Assembly: GCA_965223435.1 (NCBI GenBank)
Contig: CBDCWQ010000004.1
Span: 160,206-224,205, forward strand
DNA from: CBDCWQ01 sp965223435
Lineage (GTDB): Bacteria; Myxococcota; Kuafuiibacteriia; Kuafuiibacteriales; Kuafuiibacteriaceae
Direction of reading: 5' to 3'
DNA length: 64,000 nucleotides
Shown here: piece after piece, positions 15,736 to 25,218 of the stretch
How positions within the stretch are numbered: the first letter of the stretch is position 1
Layout of the letters: each line of letters opens with the position of its first letter
The notes under the pieces: model-generated
What the model saw: only the letters and a program-made list of their open reading frames with translations
Database searches by the model: none
What the model was told of the DNA's origin: nothing
Made by a program: the position numbers and the translations under genes

Positions 15736-17988
15736 ATGGTGCCGATGGCTCGAAGCCAGCCTCATCGTTCACAAGAGGTATCGTCCTCGCCTACGGTTTG
15801 GATCTCGACGCTCGTTGCGGTGATCATGATTGCGGGGCAGATTGCTTCCAAAGCGATACGAGACGGCTTTTTTCTGACCGAGTTCGAAGTGACCACCCTC
15901 CCCACGGCCGTGGTTGCCGCCGCGGTGGTGTCTTTCGCCTCTGCATTTGTGTTTAGCCGCTTGATTGGAACGTTTTCTCCGTTTGTGGTGGTACCGGTCC
16001 TTTTCGGGATTCACGGCCTGCTGTTTTTTGTAGAGGCCCTTTTTGCCGATGGCGTGCCTCGGTTGGTCGCAAGCGCTCTTTATTTACACACCGCAGCCTT
16101 TGGCGGAGCCGTCGTTTCCGGTTTCTGGTCGGTCGTAAACGAAAGCTTCGACCCTTATACCGCGCGTCAAGTCATGGGGAAGATCGCTGGGGGGGCCACT
16201 TTTGGTGGTGTTCTCGGCGGCTTTTCGACCTGGCTGTTTTCAGACCTGCCGATTCCATTTCTTCTGGTGGGCCTTGCGGTCGCCAGCTGGGTTTGTGGCG
16301 TTGCGCTTTTGCGCATGCATCGTGATGCAAGGGCCCGCCCCAAGAAGCGAAAAAGCGAGCCAGCGCGGCTTTTCGACGGTATTTCAAACCTCATCAAAGA
16401 ACCGTACCCGCGGTTTATTGGTGTCTTGGTTTTTTTGGGTGCGGCGATGACGGCCCTCATCGACTATGTCTTCAAGGCAAGTGTGACGGAGCACAATCAG
16501 TCGCTTGTTGGTTTTTTTGCTGTGTTTTATACGGCATCGGGTGTTGTGACCTTTTTTGTTCAGTCGGTCGGATCCCGAAAGATCTTAAAAAATCTTGGTG
16601 TCGTCGCAACCGTTTTTGTCTTTCCGCTGGTGGCTTTTGGCGGCTTGATTGTCGCACTTTTCTTTTTTTCGGCCATATCGCTCATTGTACTGCGCGCCGC
16701 TGCCATGGTCGTTGAAAACTCACTGTATCGATCGGGCTACGAACTTTTATACACACCCATACCGCGCCAGCAAAAGCGGAGCGCAAAAGTCTTAATAGAC
16801 CTCGGCTGTGACCGGCTTGGAACCGCCGCCGGCAGCGGCATTGCATTGGTCTTGGTTGCGGCGTCATGGGCCTCGGCCAGCCAGATTCTGTTGATCCTCG
16901 CGCTGGTTGTTGCCGTCTTTTGTATGGGCGTTCTTGTTCGCCTCCGCCGCGAATACGTGGGTTCATTGGAAGCGCAGATTCGTCGGAATACGCTCGACGC
17001 TGCGGCGAGTGAAAGCGCCGTACTCACAAACACCTTTGTCGGCGACTTCGATTATGGCTGGCAGCACGATACGGGGGAATCTGACGGACACCCCAGTACT
17101 GAGGCACAAGGGCGTGTCGGCTACGAGGCGTTTTTAAAACGGGTGCAGGAGCTGGCCAAAGAAAAAAAGAAGACCGCTAGGACGCCCCGAGCATACGAGT
17201 CGCATCAACCCCCAGGTGCTTCTCTTTCCGATTTCCTCGACACTCCGCTTGTCCATGCTCTCCAAGGCACTGTCGGCTTCGAAAGTGAAACGTGGGGTGA
17301 GCTTCGGCGGAGTGCGCCGAGTCTGGTCGGGCAATTGAGTGATGCGTTGCTTTCCGAACGGGGAACCATCGGCCTACGTCTGCGCGCCGCTGAGCTTCTT
17401 TGTTTCGCCCCCAGCCAAAGGACCGCATCTGCGCTGCTTGAAGCGCTGCAAAGTTCTCACTTGCGGGTGCGGCGGGCAGCGGCCATTGCCCTTCATCGGG
17501 TGTGTCGAGAACGCCCCTGGCTTGCGCCCCACCAGAAGATGTTGTCGGCGCTCGCAGCGGCCGAGCTTCGCCGGCCAGCACGTGTGCAGGCCGACGATAC
17601 CGACTTCGAACGTTCCTCCAGCTTTCGACTCGACGCCCGGGGTCGAAGGTTGGCTCCGAGTCTAGAAATGGCGTTTTTGCTCTTGGCGGTGGGAGGAGAT
17701 AGCGCGGCCCTCCGGTTATCGCTTCATGCGATAACTTCTACCGACCCACACCGCCGGGGTACCGGGCTCGAGTACCTTGACAACTTGCTGCCATCAGATG
17801 TGCGGACACGGATTATTGGACTCGTCGAGCACCCCGAGCTCGCCCAGGTCACAAGACGGTTTCCGCCAGAACTGATGGAGGAATTGGCCGAGCAACTGCG
17901 CTCGAAGAGGGCCACACTTCAAGAGATCCGTGCCGACTATCGTGCCTTTCTTCAGGCCGATTTCGATCGCGGGAGTGAAGCGTTGTAA
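15736..17988 (+). CDS. NTT-type nucleotide translocase-like membrane protein fused to HEAT repeats
   Basis: About 750 residues. The first ~420 form a polytopic membrane domain with about 11-12 hydrophobic spans. Features include KAIRDGFFLTEF early and RSGYELLYTPIPRQQKRSAKVLIDLGCDRLG late, typical of the NTP/NDP exchange (Npt1/Tlc) family. Residues about 430-750 are soluble and alpha-helical with HEAT-like repeats (LRLRAAELLCFAP, HLRVRRAAAIALHRV). True NTTs swap ATP for ADP in energy parasites; homologues with HEAT domains in free-living bacteria have no settled substrate, so ATP import should not be assumed. The start is one of two close ATGs (15736, 15745); neither has a strong ribosome site. 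Its 3' end overlaps the kinase gene by 37 bases. Confidence 0.82.
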   Translation: MVPMARSQPHRSQEVSSSPTVWISTLVAVIMIAGQIASKAIRDGFFLTEFEVTTLPTAVVAAAVVSFASAFVFSRLIGTFSPFVVVPVLFGIHGLLFFVEALFADGVPRLVASALYLHTAAFGGAVVSGFWSVVNESFDPYTARQVMGKIAGGATFGGVLGGFSTWLFSDLPIPFLLVGLAVASWVCGVALLRMHRDARARPKKRKSEPARLFDGISNLIKEPYPRFIGVLVFLGAAMTALIDYVFKASVTEHNQSLVGFFAVFYTASGVVTFFVQSVGSRKILKNLGVVATVFVFPLVAFGGLIVALFFFSAISLIVLRAAAMVVENSLYRSGYELLYTPIPRQQKRSAKVLIDLGCDRLGTAAGSGIALVLVAASWASASQILLILALVVAVFCMGVLVRLRREYVGSLEAQIRRNTLDAAASESAVLTNTFVGDFDYGWQHDTGESDGHPSTEAQGRVGYEAFLKRVQELAKEKKKTARTPRAYESHQPPGASLSDFLDTPLVHALQGTVGFESETWGELRRSAPSLVGQLSDALLSERGTIGLRLRAAELLCFAPSQRTASALLEALQSSHLRVRRAAAIALHRVCRERPWLAPHQKMLSALAAAELRRPARVQADDTDFERSSSFRLDARGRRLAPSLEMAFLLLAVGGDSAALRLSLHAITSTDPHRRGTGLEYLDNLLPSDVRTRIIGLVEHPELAQVTRRFPPELMEELAEQLRSKRATLQEIRADYRAFLQADFDRGSEAL

Positions 17989-19556
17989 GACCATGGCTTT
18001 GTGGACAGGGCTGATGCTTGTCTGAGGCCGTGCCGCCCGACGTTTGAGACGATTTCGCGGTGTTCCGACCACCAAATTCGAGCGTCTTCGTTGCGCCACG
18101 CGTTGTGGCTTTGGCATTTTTCCAATGCTTGGCTGAGTGCGGCTGCATCTTGGGGACGGTCTGCCGGATTTTTACTCAAGCAGCGCAGGATCAGATCTAC
18201 AAGAACGGAGTCTTCCGACTGAGGCACGGCGGGCTCGGTAGCCAGATGATCACTGAGAATGTTGGCCAGGTCTCCCTTTGAAAAAGGGGGTTTGCCGGTG
18301 ATTAAGAAGTACGAAGTTGCTCCGAGGGCATAGATGTCGCTTTCTGGAGAAAAGCCGGCGTCGTCCAAGATCAGCTCGGGGGCAAGGTAAAGCGGCGTCC
18401 CTGCCAGCGCCTGATGACTTTTTTGCTCGGCGTCGGCCAGGTCGTGAACCAAACCAAAATCAAGCACCTTTAGGGTGTCATAGATGCCGCCGCGCTCGCA
18501 GATCATGAGATTGGACGGTTTGATGTCGCGATGCACAAGGCCGCGTTCATGGGCTTCACTCAGTGAACCGGCGGCTTGTTGCAGCAGCCGTACCACACGT
18601 TTGGCCGGCAAAGGCCCAGTGGTCTGAACGAGGGTCTCCAGCGTTGCACCTTCCACGTACTCCATCGCGAAATAGAAGACACCATCCGGTGTTCGCCCAT
18701 AGTCATAAATCTCAACCGTATTGGGGTGGGTTAACCCACTTGCGATCTGGACCTCTTGTCGGAATTGGTTGCGAGACGAAGTTGTGGACGCGTCTTTTAG
18801 CAATTTGATCGCGGTTGGGCGGTTGAGCAAGGCATGTTTGGCCAGATAGACCTCGCCCATGCCGCCGCTGCCTACGAGGTCTTGTAGTTCGTATTGCCCA
18901 AGACGTCTTGCGGCGTGAATGCTGAGTTGCAGGCCGTAGATCGTTTTTGAAGTTAAGCTGGTGATGACGACAACCACAGCCCCGAGCATCGCGATCCATG
19001 TTGCAAGCAGGTGTCTGTCTGCGATTGACGTCTGAATCGTCAGCACAACCAGCGTGACGATCGAAAGGGTTCCAACGATGGCCGTTCCAATCACGGGACT
19101 GGGAACCAGTGATGAACGCAAGACCAGCACAATGGTCACAATGACCAAGGAAAAAACCGGGGCCACCGGTTGCGCTTGTTCGGTGCGCCCGACCGTAATC
19201 CAGATGTAGTTTGCGTTGAGGGCCAGTGTGAATAAGGCCTGGACGAGGATTGCACTGCGAAAGGTTGGTCGGTTTCGTTCGACCACGGCCCAAACGGCTC
19301 CGTTGACCAGGGTCACAATGGTCATCTGAATGAGGGTGGCCTCTTGTCCCGGTCGGTCTTGCACACCCGTAAACCACAAGATGGCCGAACCGATGTGCAA
19401 AAATAGATTGATGAGTAGGGTGACCTTTAGGTACAGACGGACCCGATCGACAAAGGCAGAGTCCAATCCACCCTTGGTGCTCAGTCGCTCTGATGCCGTA
19501 GACTTTGTGGGTCGTGATTCGGGGGCCACCAGGCGCCAACCTAGCAAAATCGTCAA
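17952..19556 (-). CDS. membrane-anchored Ser/Thr protein kinase
   Basis: A 534-residue protein with an unusual order: the membrane part comes first. Residues about 40-205 contain around six hydrophobic spans; the kinase domain occupies about 220-485. Kinase motifs are complete: GSGGMGEVY (Gly loop, from 229), Lys251 in AIKLL, EYVEG hinge, HRDIKPSN catalytic loop, DFG in VLDFGLVHD and APE in LAPELILDD. The kinase should face the cytoplasm and respond to a membrane or envelope cue. About 45 basic residues follow the kinase fold. It lies 325 bases downstream of the TPR/DUF4388 gene on the same strand, a plausible but unproven partner. Confidence 0.92.
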   Translation of the reverse strand: MTILLGWRLVAPESRPTKSTASERLSTKGGLDSAFVDRVRLYLKVTLLINLFLHIGSAILWFTGVQDRPGQEATLIQMTIVTLVNGAVWAVVERNRPTFRSAILVQALFTLALNANYIWITVGRTEQAQPVAPVFSLVIVTIVLVLRSSLVPSPVIGTAIVGTLSIVTLVVLTIQTSIADRHLLATWIAMLGAVVVVITSLTSKTIYGLQLSIHAARRLGQYELQDLVGSGGMGEVYLAKHALLNRPTAIKLLKDASTTSSRNQFRQEVQIASGLTHPNTVEIYDYGRTPDGVFYFAMEYVEGATLETLVQTTGPLPAKRVVRLLQQAAGSLSEAHERGLVHRDIKPSNLMICERGGIYDTLKVLDFGLVHDLADAEQKSHQALAGTPLYLAPELILDDAGFSPESDIYALGATSYFLITGKPPFSKGDLANILSDHLATEPAVPQSEDSVLVDLILRCLSKNPADRPQDAAALSQALEKCQSHNAWRNEDARIWWSEHREIVSNVGRHGLRQASALSTKPWSYNASLPRSKSA

Positions 19557-19881
19557 GTGAATCGAAGCGTTTTTCCGCGGCTAGCCGACCTGGGCGGCCC
19601 GTTGATGGGTTGGCAGCGTACGGTGATCAGCCCGGCACCGGCCTGTGAGGGCTGTTTGGCCCGTAAGGCCGAATGGGCGGCGGCCGAAGTGACGTGCCCC
19701 GGCAGCCGACGCGGGTGCAAAAGCTGTGCTCTAAACAGGAACGCACAAGTTCGAAGCCAGGTGCTAGGCAAAGCCGGGCCCGAGGAGCCAAGGGAGCGTA
19801 CACGGAAGTACGTGAGCCGGCACCGCAGGGTCCAATGCCGCATAGTGCCTGGATCCGGACTCGTGCGTTTCTGTTTAGCAG
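19557..19881 (-). other. 325-base gap with possible structured RNA
   Basis: The gap separates two minus-strand genes. A plus-strand frame spans it (19557-19904) but has poor protein character and no homology I recognise. Several hairpins are visible: 19655-19673 (7-bp stem, 5-nt loop), 19796-19813 (GCGTAC/GTACGT, 6-nt loop) and CAGCCC/GGGCTG around 19629-19655. They could reflect a structured leader for the kinase gene or a small RNA. I cannot match a known RNA family. Confidence 0.3.
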
Positions 19882-21768
19882 CTAGGCTCGGGGCCCGCTG
19901 CTGAGTTGGTTTGGGTCAGGTATTGCCGTTTCTCCCGGCACTGCGGCGTCTTTTTCGACCGCGACCACCTCCTCGGCAGTAGGCACGGGCTCGCTGGTGT
20001 TTGTTTTGGGTGTTGCGTGGACGGTGGATGGGGTCTCGCTTTGGTCCACGTTGCGGTGACCGGGTTCGGGTTCGGGCTCGGCCGCCCAATGCTGCTCGGC
20101 GTGGTCTGGTCTCGGGTCAAGGGCTTCCTCGGGGGTTGGGTGAAGCGCTTCTAGGGCCTCATCTTCCAACCCGGGGGCCTCTTTTGTGCGTTCCCCCTCG
20201 CTCGAATGATTGTCGTCTTGTGCTTCCTCGGTGCTTTTTTCATCAATGGCGACCATGACTTCAAACAGGGCCTCTTGGATACCGAGAGACAATAGGTCCG
20301 TCGACTCCTCCCCTTGGTCTTGCATCGCCTGAAAGGAAAAGTCGCCCCCTTTCCACCCTAAGGTCTCTGACAGCGCCGCCAGAGCTTGTTTGCGCCACGA
20401 TTCTTCCAATGCCGAGCGCTCGAGCACACCGAGGTTCACCAAAACGCTGCCGAGTCGACGGGACGATTTGCTTTTCTTTTGCTCGGACAACGCAAGCACC
20501 AGATCATCGTTGGTGATCTTCTTTTCTGTGACCATGCGCTCACCCAAGCGTTCGACGCCCGGTGCTTCTGCCTTTGTGATCTCACCTTCTCTCAATTGAA
20601 TCAGAGCGGCGCCGGGCTCCCCAGCGATCACCAAGGAGCCGGTTGCTCGATGTACCCGCAAGAATTCCAGCAAGTCTGGCAAAGAAAAGGCCTCGAGTGT
20701 CCCGGTCATCGTCGTTTTGTGTTGAGCGCTCTTTTTTTCTTCCTGAGGTTCGGTGTGCTCCTGCTGGGGCGTCCTAATGATGGCATCCAACAGATTTTGA
20801 ATTTCAGCCAAGCCCGGGGCCATTGCCGCCGCTTGAATGGCCGCCGCTCTGGCCGCCACCAGGTCTCCTTGTTCGAAAAATGCTTGAGCCAACTCATGGA
20901 AGGCCTCTACCGATTCTGGGGACAACACTGCGGCCTTTTGAAAACATACAATGGCCTGGCTTTTACGACCGCTCGCTTTGTAGGCGAGGCCCCACAGCCT
21001 GTGAATGTCGCCGACACTTGGGTCGATACGCTGAGCGTCATGAAACACTTCACACGCATCAGCGGCTCTCCCGGCCTCCAGGAGCGCGCGCCCTAGGGTC
21101 GCTAAAACGAGAACTTCTCCGGGAAAGCTGGTGTTGCACGCTTCTAGAATAGAAAGAGATTCTTCGTGTCGTCCGAGTTTGGAATACAGGCGCCCCAGCG
21201 CAGACATGACTTCGAGTTTCGGGTCACCGAATTTGTGTGATTTCTCCCACGCTGCAAGTGCATCTTCGTATCGTTCACCTTCCTCCAAGGCGCGCCCCAG
21301 CCGCTCATGAACGGCCACGTTCTCGGGCCATCGTTCTGCGATATCCTCCAGGACCTTGATGCACTTGACCTGGTCGTGGCTTTTCTGTGCGGCTGAAGCC
21401 AAAAGAAGCCACGTTTCCAGATCATTCCCGTCCAAATACAGGGCCGCTTCCAAAGATGCCGTTGCTTCTTTGCTGCGGCCCTTTTCCAGGTAGATCTGGG
21501 CGATTCGTTTGTGAGCAGCGATCATCCCGCAGTCTTCGACAATCAGCCGTTTAAAACCCACTAGGGCTTCTTCCTCTCGCTGTGCCAAATAAAGGGCCTC
21601 TGAAATGGCAAAAGAAAGTGCCAGGTCATCCGGTTTCATAGAGTCGGCATGCAAGAAGGCCTGAACCGATTCCTCGCTCTTTCCTTCGATGGATAGCTTT
21701 ACGCCGCGGTCATACCAACCTTGAGCGGTCTTTTTGTCTGTGCTGGTGAGTTTTTTCCATAGGTTCAA
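19882..21768 (-). CDS. TPR protein with DUF4388 (PATAN-like) domain
   Basis: About 628 residues. Residues about 10-330 are a run of eight or more TPR units (AHKRIAQIYLEKGRSKEA, VHERLGRALEEGERYEDALAAWE and similar). A DUF4388/PATAN-type domain begins at MTGTLEAFSLPDLLEFLRVH and includes GSLVIAGEPGAALIQLREGEITKA. The last ~110 residues are acidic and Pro/Glu-rich. Such proteins act as adaptors in signalling networks of deltaproteobacteria. The TTG at 21768 is chosen because AAGAGG sits 6 bases upstream; a TTG at 21816 would add 16 residues of poor character. The gene precedes the Ser/Thr kinase on the same strand. Confidence 0.88.
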   Translation of the reverse strand: MNLWKKLTSTDKKTAQGWYDRGVKLSIEGKSEESVQAFLHADSMKPDDLALSFAISEALYLAQREEEALVGFKRLIVEDCGMIAAHKRIAQIYLEKGRSKEATASLEAALYLDGNDLETWLLLASAAQKSHDQVKCIKVLEDIAERWPENVAVHERLGRALEEGERYEDALAAWEKSHKFGDPKLEVMSALGRLYSKLGRHEESLSILEACNTSFPGEVLVLATLGRALLEAGRAADACEVFHDAQRIDPSVGDIHRLWGLAYKASGRKSQAIVCFQKAAVLSPESVEAFHELAQAFFEQGDLVAARAAAIQAAAMAPGLAEIQNLLDAIIRTPQQEHTEPQEEKKSAQHKTTMTGTLEAFSLPDLLEFLRVHRATGSLVIAGEPGAALIQLREGEITKAEAPGVERLGERMVTEKKITNDDLVLALSEQKKSKSSRRLGSVLVNLGVLERSALEESWRKQALAALSETLGWKGGDFSFQAMQDQGEESTDLLSLGIQEALFEVMVAIDEKSTEEAQDDNHSSEGERTKEAPGLEDEALEALHPTPEEALDPRPDHAEQHWAAEPEPEPGHRNVDQSETPSTVHATPKTNTSEPVPTAEEVVAVEKDAAVPGETAIPDPNQLSSGPRA

Positions 21769-21953
21769 ATCAAGCCTCTTGTTGCACCGCCAAACGCCAA
21801 TGGGCGACACAAACAATCTTTACCACGATGGTTAGCAAGCTATACAGCTGGCCAAAAGGCGCAGGCTATCTTCTACTGGCCAGGAGACATAGGACAGGTT
21901 CGCAGTCGTACCTACCTCGCCCGTTAGATCCAAAGGACAGTATTTTCCAAACC

Positions 21954-23843
21954 CTAAAAAGACCCTATGGTGTGACCGGTTCCGGTAGAGGGCGTGTGAT
22001 AGACCTGGTTGCTGTTTGAGGACCACTCAACCCGGTCGCCCTCCTTTTTGATGCACTTCCATTCGACTTCGGTCTGTGGCGGGAGACTGATCGCTCCGCT
22101 CCAAGTCGGATAGCTCAAGGGTGATAGCTTTAAGGCCTCGCTGGGGTTCCAGGAGCCGAGGCTGGGGTGGCTGCCCACGACGTAAATATTCTGTCCCAAG
22201 GTGGAAAAGCCTTCCAGGCACTGAAAGGTGACCAAAACCGACGTGCTCGGTTGTTCTACCCAAACTGAATAAGAACCACCGTTGACCGGGAAATCCGCGA
22301 ATCCTTCAGCGTTGCTGATAACCTTATCGGTTCGGTTCTTGGTGATATCAACGAAGGTTGTGTGTCTTGGGCCGACGTACATACGTTTGTGGCCTCCCGC
22401 GGCGTCGGTCATCACCACCGCCATGGCTCTTGGATGTGTGGCATCGCCTTGACGTGTCCACCCGATGATATCCCAGTGATCCAAGTAGTCGATCTGCGGC
22501 CCATAAGCATAGTTTTTACGTGCGTGCAGAAGGCGCTCTATGGCTTCGCGGTGTGACGCGATGGTAATGGGTGTATTGTCACAGCCGTTATCCGAAGCGG
22601 TATAGGTGGCACCGTAGTAGTCGGCGTAAAAAAGATTGGGATAACCTTCTTGTCGCAGCAAGATAAATGCGTAAGCCATAGGCTTGAACCAATCTTGAAC
22701 CGCCGACTCCAGCGCTTGGCATGGCTGGGTATCATGGTTGTCTACGAGCGTGACCGCCAAGCTTGGCTGCTCTTTCATGAGGGTATTGTCCATGAGGGTG
22801 CGCATGTCAAAATGACCGAAACTGGTGGACGCTCGGTGGAAGTTGAGGTGCAGCGGGGCATCAAACAAGGACATTCGGCCCCCGGTTTTTGCGATGTAGT
22901 TGTGGAGTTTGGCCTTGTCGTAGCTCCAAAACTCCCCGACCGTAAACAGTTCCTGGCTGGTGATGGCACGCATGTGGTCGAGCCAGTCGTTAAAGAAATC
23001 GAATTTGATGTGTTTGATCGCGTCCAAGCGGAAGCCATCGACGCCCGTGGTTTGAATATACCACTGCCCCCAGTCTTTGAGTTCTTGAACGACGTCGGGG
23101 TGGTCCATGTCGAGGTCCGCGTACAGCAGGTAGTCGTAGTTTGCATTCTCAGTGTCTACCTCCCAGTCCCAGCCCTTTCCGGTCCCCCGAAACTTGAAGA
23201 TGCGGTTTTCGCCCAGGTTCTGCGCCCAGTCGGTGGCATCAAAATGGTACCACCTCCATTTGAAGTCGGAGTACGTGTTGGCTCGTCCCGGAAAGTCAAA
23301 CTTGGTCCATGCCTGAATCCGAACGTCGCCGCCTTCCTCCTGATTCCGATCGCCGCTGTTCACACGAACGGCGGTGACCCATTCGGTTTCTTCAGCGCCC
23401 CCTCGGTGGTTAAAAACAACATCCCCATAGACCTGGATGCCATGCTGGTGCGCGCTGTCAATCGCCTGCAGATACGCCTCTTTGGTGCCGTATTTGGTTC
23501 GAATCGAGCCCTTCTGCTCAAACTCCCCCAGATCGTACATGTCGTAGACGCCGTAACCGACATCATTGTTGCCACCAGCTGCCTTGTAGGCAGGCGGTAA
23601 CCAAAGCGCCGTGACTCCGGCATCGGATAGGCTCTGAGTCTGCTCTTTGACCTCGGCCCAAAGAGCGCCATCGTTTGGCAAATACCAGTGAAAATACTGC
23701 ATCATCACCCCATTGTCGGCACGCGCCTGCTCCCCGCCAGCCGCCAAAAACGTCCACAAGCAGAGGCAGAAGACTCCTGTCGCTTTTGACCGGAAAAGAC
23801 TGAATCGGCGCAATGGGTTTGTCGGGTGCTTGGCTTTTCTCAT
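21954..23843 (-). CDS. secreted alpha-amylase (GH13) with C-terminal CBM20 starch-binding domain
   Basis: About 629 residues. A signal peptide ends near EQARA/DNGV. The GH13 barrel carries all four classic regions: DVVFNH (I), GFRLDAIKH with the nucleophile Asp (II), VGEFW with the acid/base Glu near residue 301 (III) and VDNHDTQ with the third catalytic Asp near 368 (IV). The last ~95 residues are a CBM20 starch-binding module (VLVTFQCLEGF...VVGSHPSLGSWNPSEALKLS). The enzyme cleaves internal alpha-1,4 bonds of starch or glycogen outside the cell. ATG 23843 is taken as the start because it begins the signal peptide; the frame is open further upstream to 23969. Confidence 0.95.
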   Translation of the reverse strand: MRKAKHPTNPLRRFSLFRSKATGVFCLCLWTFLAAGGEQARADNGVMMQYFHWYLPNDGALWAEVKEQTQSLSDAGVTALWLPPAYKAAGGNNDVGYGVYDMYDLGEFEQKGSIRTKYGTKEAYLQAIDSAHQHGIQVYGDVVFNHRGGAEETEWVTAVRVNSGDRNQEEGGDVRIQAWTKFDFPGRANTYSDFKWRWYHFDATDWAQNLGENRIFKFRGTGKGWDWEVDTENANYDYLLYADLDMDHPDVVQELKDWGQWYIQTTGVDGFRLDAIKHIKFDFFNDWLDHMRAITSQELFTVGEFWSYDKAKLHNYIAKTGGRMSLFDAPLHLNFHRASTSFGHFDMRTLMDNTLMKEQPSLAVTLVDNHDTQPCQALESAVQDWFKPMAYAFILLRQEGYPNLFYADYYGATYTASDNGCDNTPITIASHREAIERLLHARKNYAYGPQIDYLDHWDIIGWTRQGDATHPRAMAVVMTDAAGGHKRMYVGPRHTTFVDITKNRTDKVISNAEGFADFPVNGGSYSVWVEQPSTSVLVTFQCLEGFSTLGQNIYVVGSHPSLGSWNPSEALKLSPLSYPTWSGAISLPPQTEVEWKCIKKEGDRVEWSSNSNQVYHTPSTGTGHTIGSF

Positions 23844-23976
23844 GGGGTGTGACTCCAAGGTGTAGTTTGAAGTAGGATACTCCATTTGTCGCCTCATCTG
23901 AACCGTCAACCCGTGCCAACAAATGCATCTTTTCATGACAGAGTTTTGCCATTTGATGCCAGGGGGCAAACGATTC

Positions 23977-25101
23977 TTAGCCGGCGCGGAGCTCGAAGTC
24001 GACGTGGCCTTTTGGACGACCGTTGACCATGATTTCGATGGTGTGGCGGCCGCTGTGATAGGTGCGGGTGGTGATTTTCCGGATTTGATGAACCTTGGTC
24101 AGTAAAAGCCGTTCTTTGGGGGCAAGTTCGAGGGTCCTAAGTTTAAAGACCTTGGGTGACCGGGTGCCGTTTTTTTTAACGTGGTGAACGGTATAATCAA
24201 CAATAAGCGGTTGCATCTTTGAGCTTGTCGACTGAAGACAAAATCCGATCTCAAGATCTGAACCCAGGCGGACCCGCTTTTTTGAAAGCTTGAGCTCCGT
24301 GACTCGAACCCGCGCCTTGGGATCAAAGCCCAACGTAGCCAGGGCCCGTGGGTGGCCCGCCTTGATCAGCGTCCGGCTGGCGTGGCGAATCAGTCGTAGG
24401 CGATGTTCTTGCGCCCCGCGAATCCAGCGTTCGCATAGATCGACGATGACATCGGGTTGGTCTTTGGATATGTCGTTGAGGTGGTTTGCCACCGACCTCC
24501 GTACGTACGCCGAAGGATCATCTTTGAGGGTGTTTAAGAGGGCGAGAATGGGGCTCGGATTGTCGTCAAACACGGGAAGTCGCGAACCCCAGGGAAGGCG
24601 CGGTCTTGTGCCCTCGGAGACCAAACGCCGCACGTGTTCGTTGGGATCCTTGGTCCACCGGCGAAAGTACACCAGCGCCTTTTGGGGGTGTTTCGCGATA
24701 AACGGCCGAATCGCAAACTCCGCAGAAAAAAGTGGCGTAAGGGCGTGCAGCGCTTTCATCGATGCATCAAACTCGGACAAACCATAGACGCCAACAAAAT
24801 CCACCAAGGGCCACGCCGCGAAGCCCCCCAGCGCATCGCCGTCGGGCTTGCCTTTGAAATGACGCCCGGCCTCGACGAGAATGGAAAGGCATTGTTTTGT
24901 ATCCTCCGGAAGATGCAACCGTAAAGCCGAGATGACATGATGCACGCGGGCTTTGAGCTCGAGTGCAAAAAGACCCTTGGTGGCCGTTTTGACAAAGCCG
25001 GCGTGATCAAAGGGGGACCACGCGCAGTGGATGGCGCCTGCCAATCGCTTCACCGCAACGCGGTTGAGGCTGTTTTTCCAGAGCTTTTCGTCTTTTGCCA
25101 T
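23977..25101 (-). CDS. AlkD-like HEAT-repeat DNA alkylation repair family protein
   Basis: A 374-residue protein built of alpha-helical HEAT-like repeats. The segment YFRRWTKDPNEHVRRLVSEGTRPRLPW is the hallmark of the DNA alkylation repair (AlkC/AlkD, COG4335) family, as is SAYVRRSVANHLNDISKDQPDV. The C-terminal ~110 residues (RVRVTELKLSKKRVRLGSDL to the end) form a beta-rich domain seen in the longer members. The family excises N3/N7-alkylated purines, but catalytic residues vary and I cannot confirm activity. It stands alone: the amylase is 133 bases downstream, and the envelope operon starts divergently about 117 bases away. Confidence 0.85.
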   Translation of the reverse strand: MAKDEKLWKNSLNRVAVKRLAGAIHCAWSPFDHAGFVKTATKGLFALELKARVHHVISALRLHLPEDTKQCLSILVEAGRHFKGKPDGDALGGFAAWPLVDFVGVYGLSEFDASMKALHALTPLFSAEFAIRPFIAKHPQKALVYFRRWTKDPNEHVRRLVSEGTRPRLPWGSRLPVFDDNPSPILALLNTLKDDPSAYVRRSVANHLNDISKDQPDVIVDLCERWIRGAQEHRLRLIRHASRTLIKAGHPRALATLGFDPKARVRVTELKLSKKRVRLGSDLEIGFCLQSTSSKMQPLIVDYTVHHVKKNGTRSPKVFKLRTLELAPKERLLLTKVHQIRKITTRTYHSGRHTIEIMVNGRPKGHVDFELRAG

Positions 25102-25218
25102 CCGCGCGAGAAACCTAGCGGCCGAGCCTCAAAAGGTCCAGTGTTTCCCGAGACCGCGGCGGCCCAAAACGACGCTGTGGTTGTGGTCGATGGGCCTGTC
25201 TGCTAGGTGGAACGGAAC

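Noticed and set aside
19557..19904. 115-codon plus-strand frame as a gene
   Set aside because: Arg/Cys-rich composition without a fold signature; the frame runs into the end of the TPR gene on the other strand.
24298..24320. tRNA T-arm-like sequence (GGGTTCGAGTC on the minus strand)
   Set aside because: It lies inside the AlkD-like coding sequence and no cloverleaf can be built around it.
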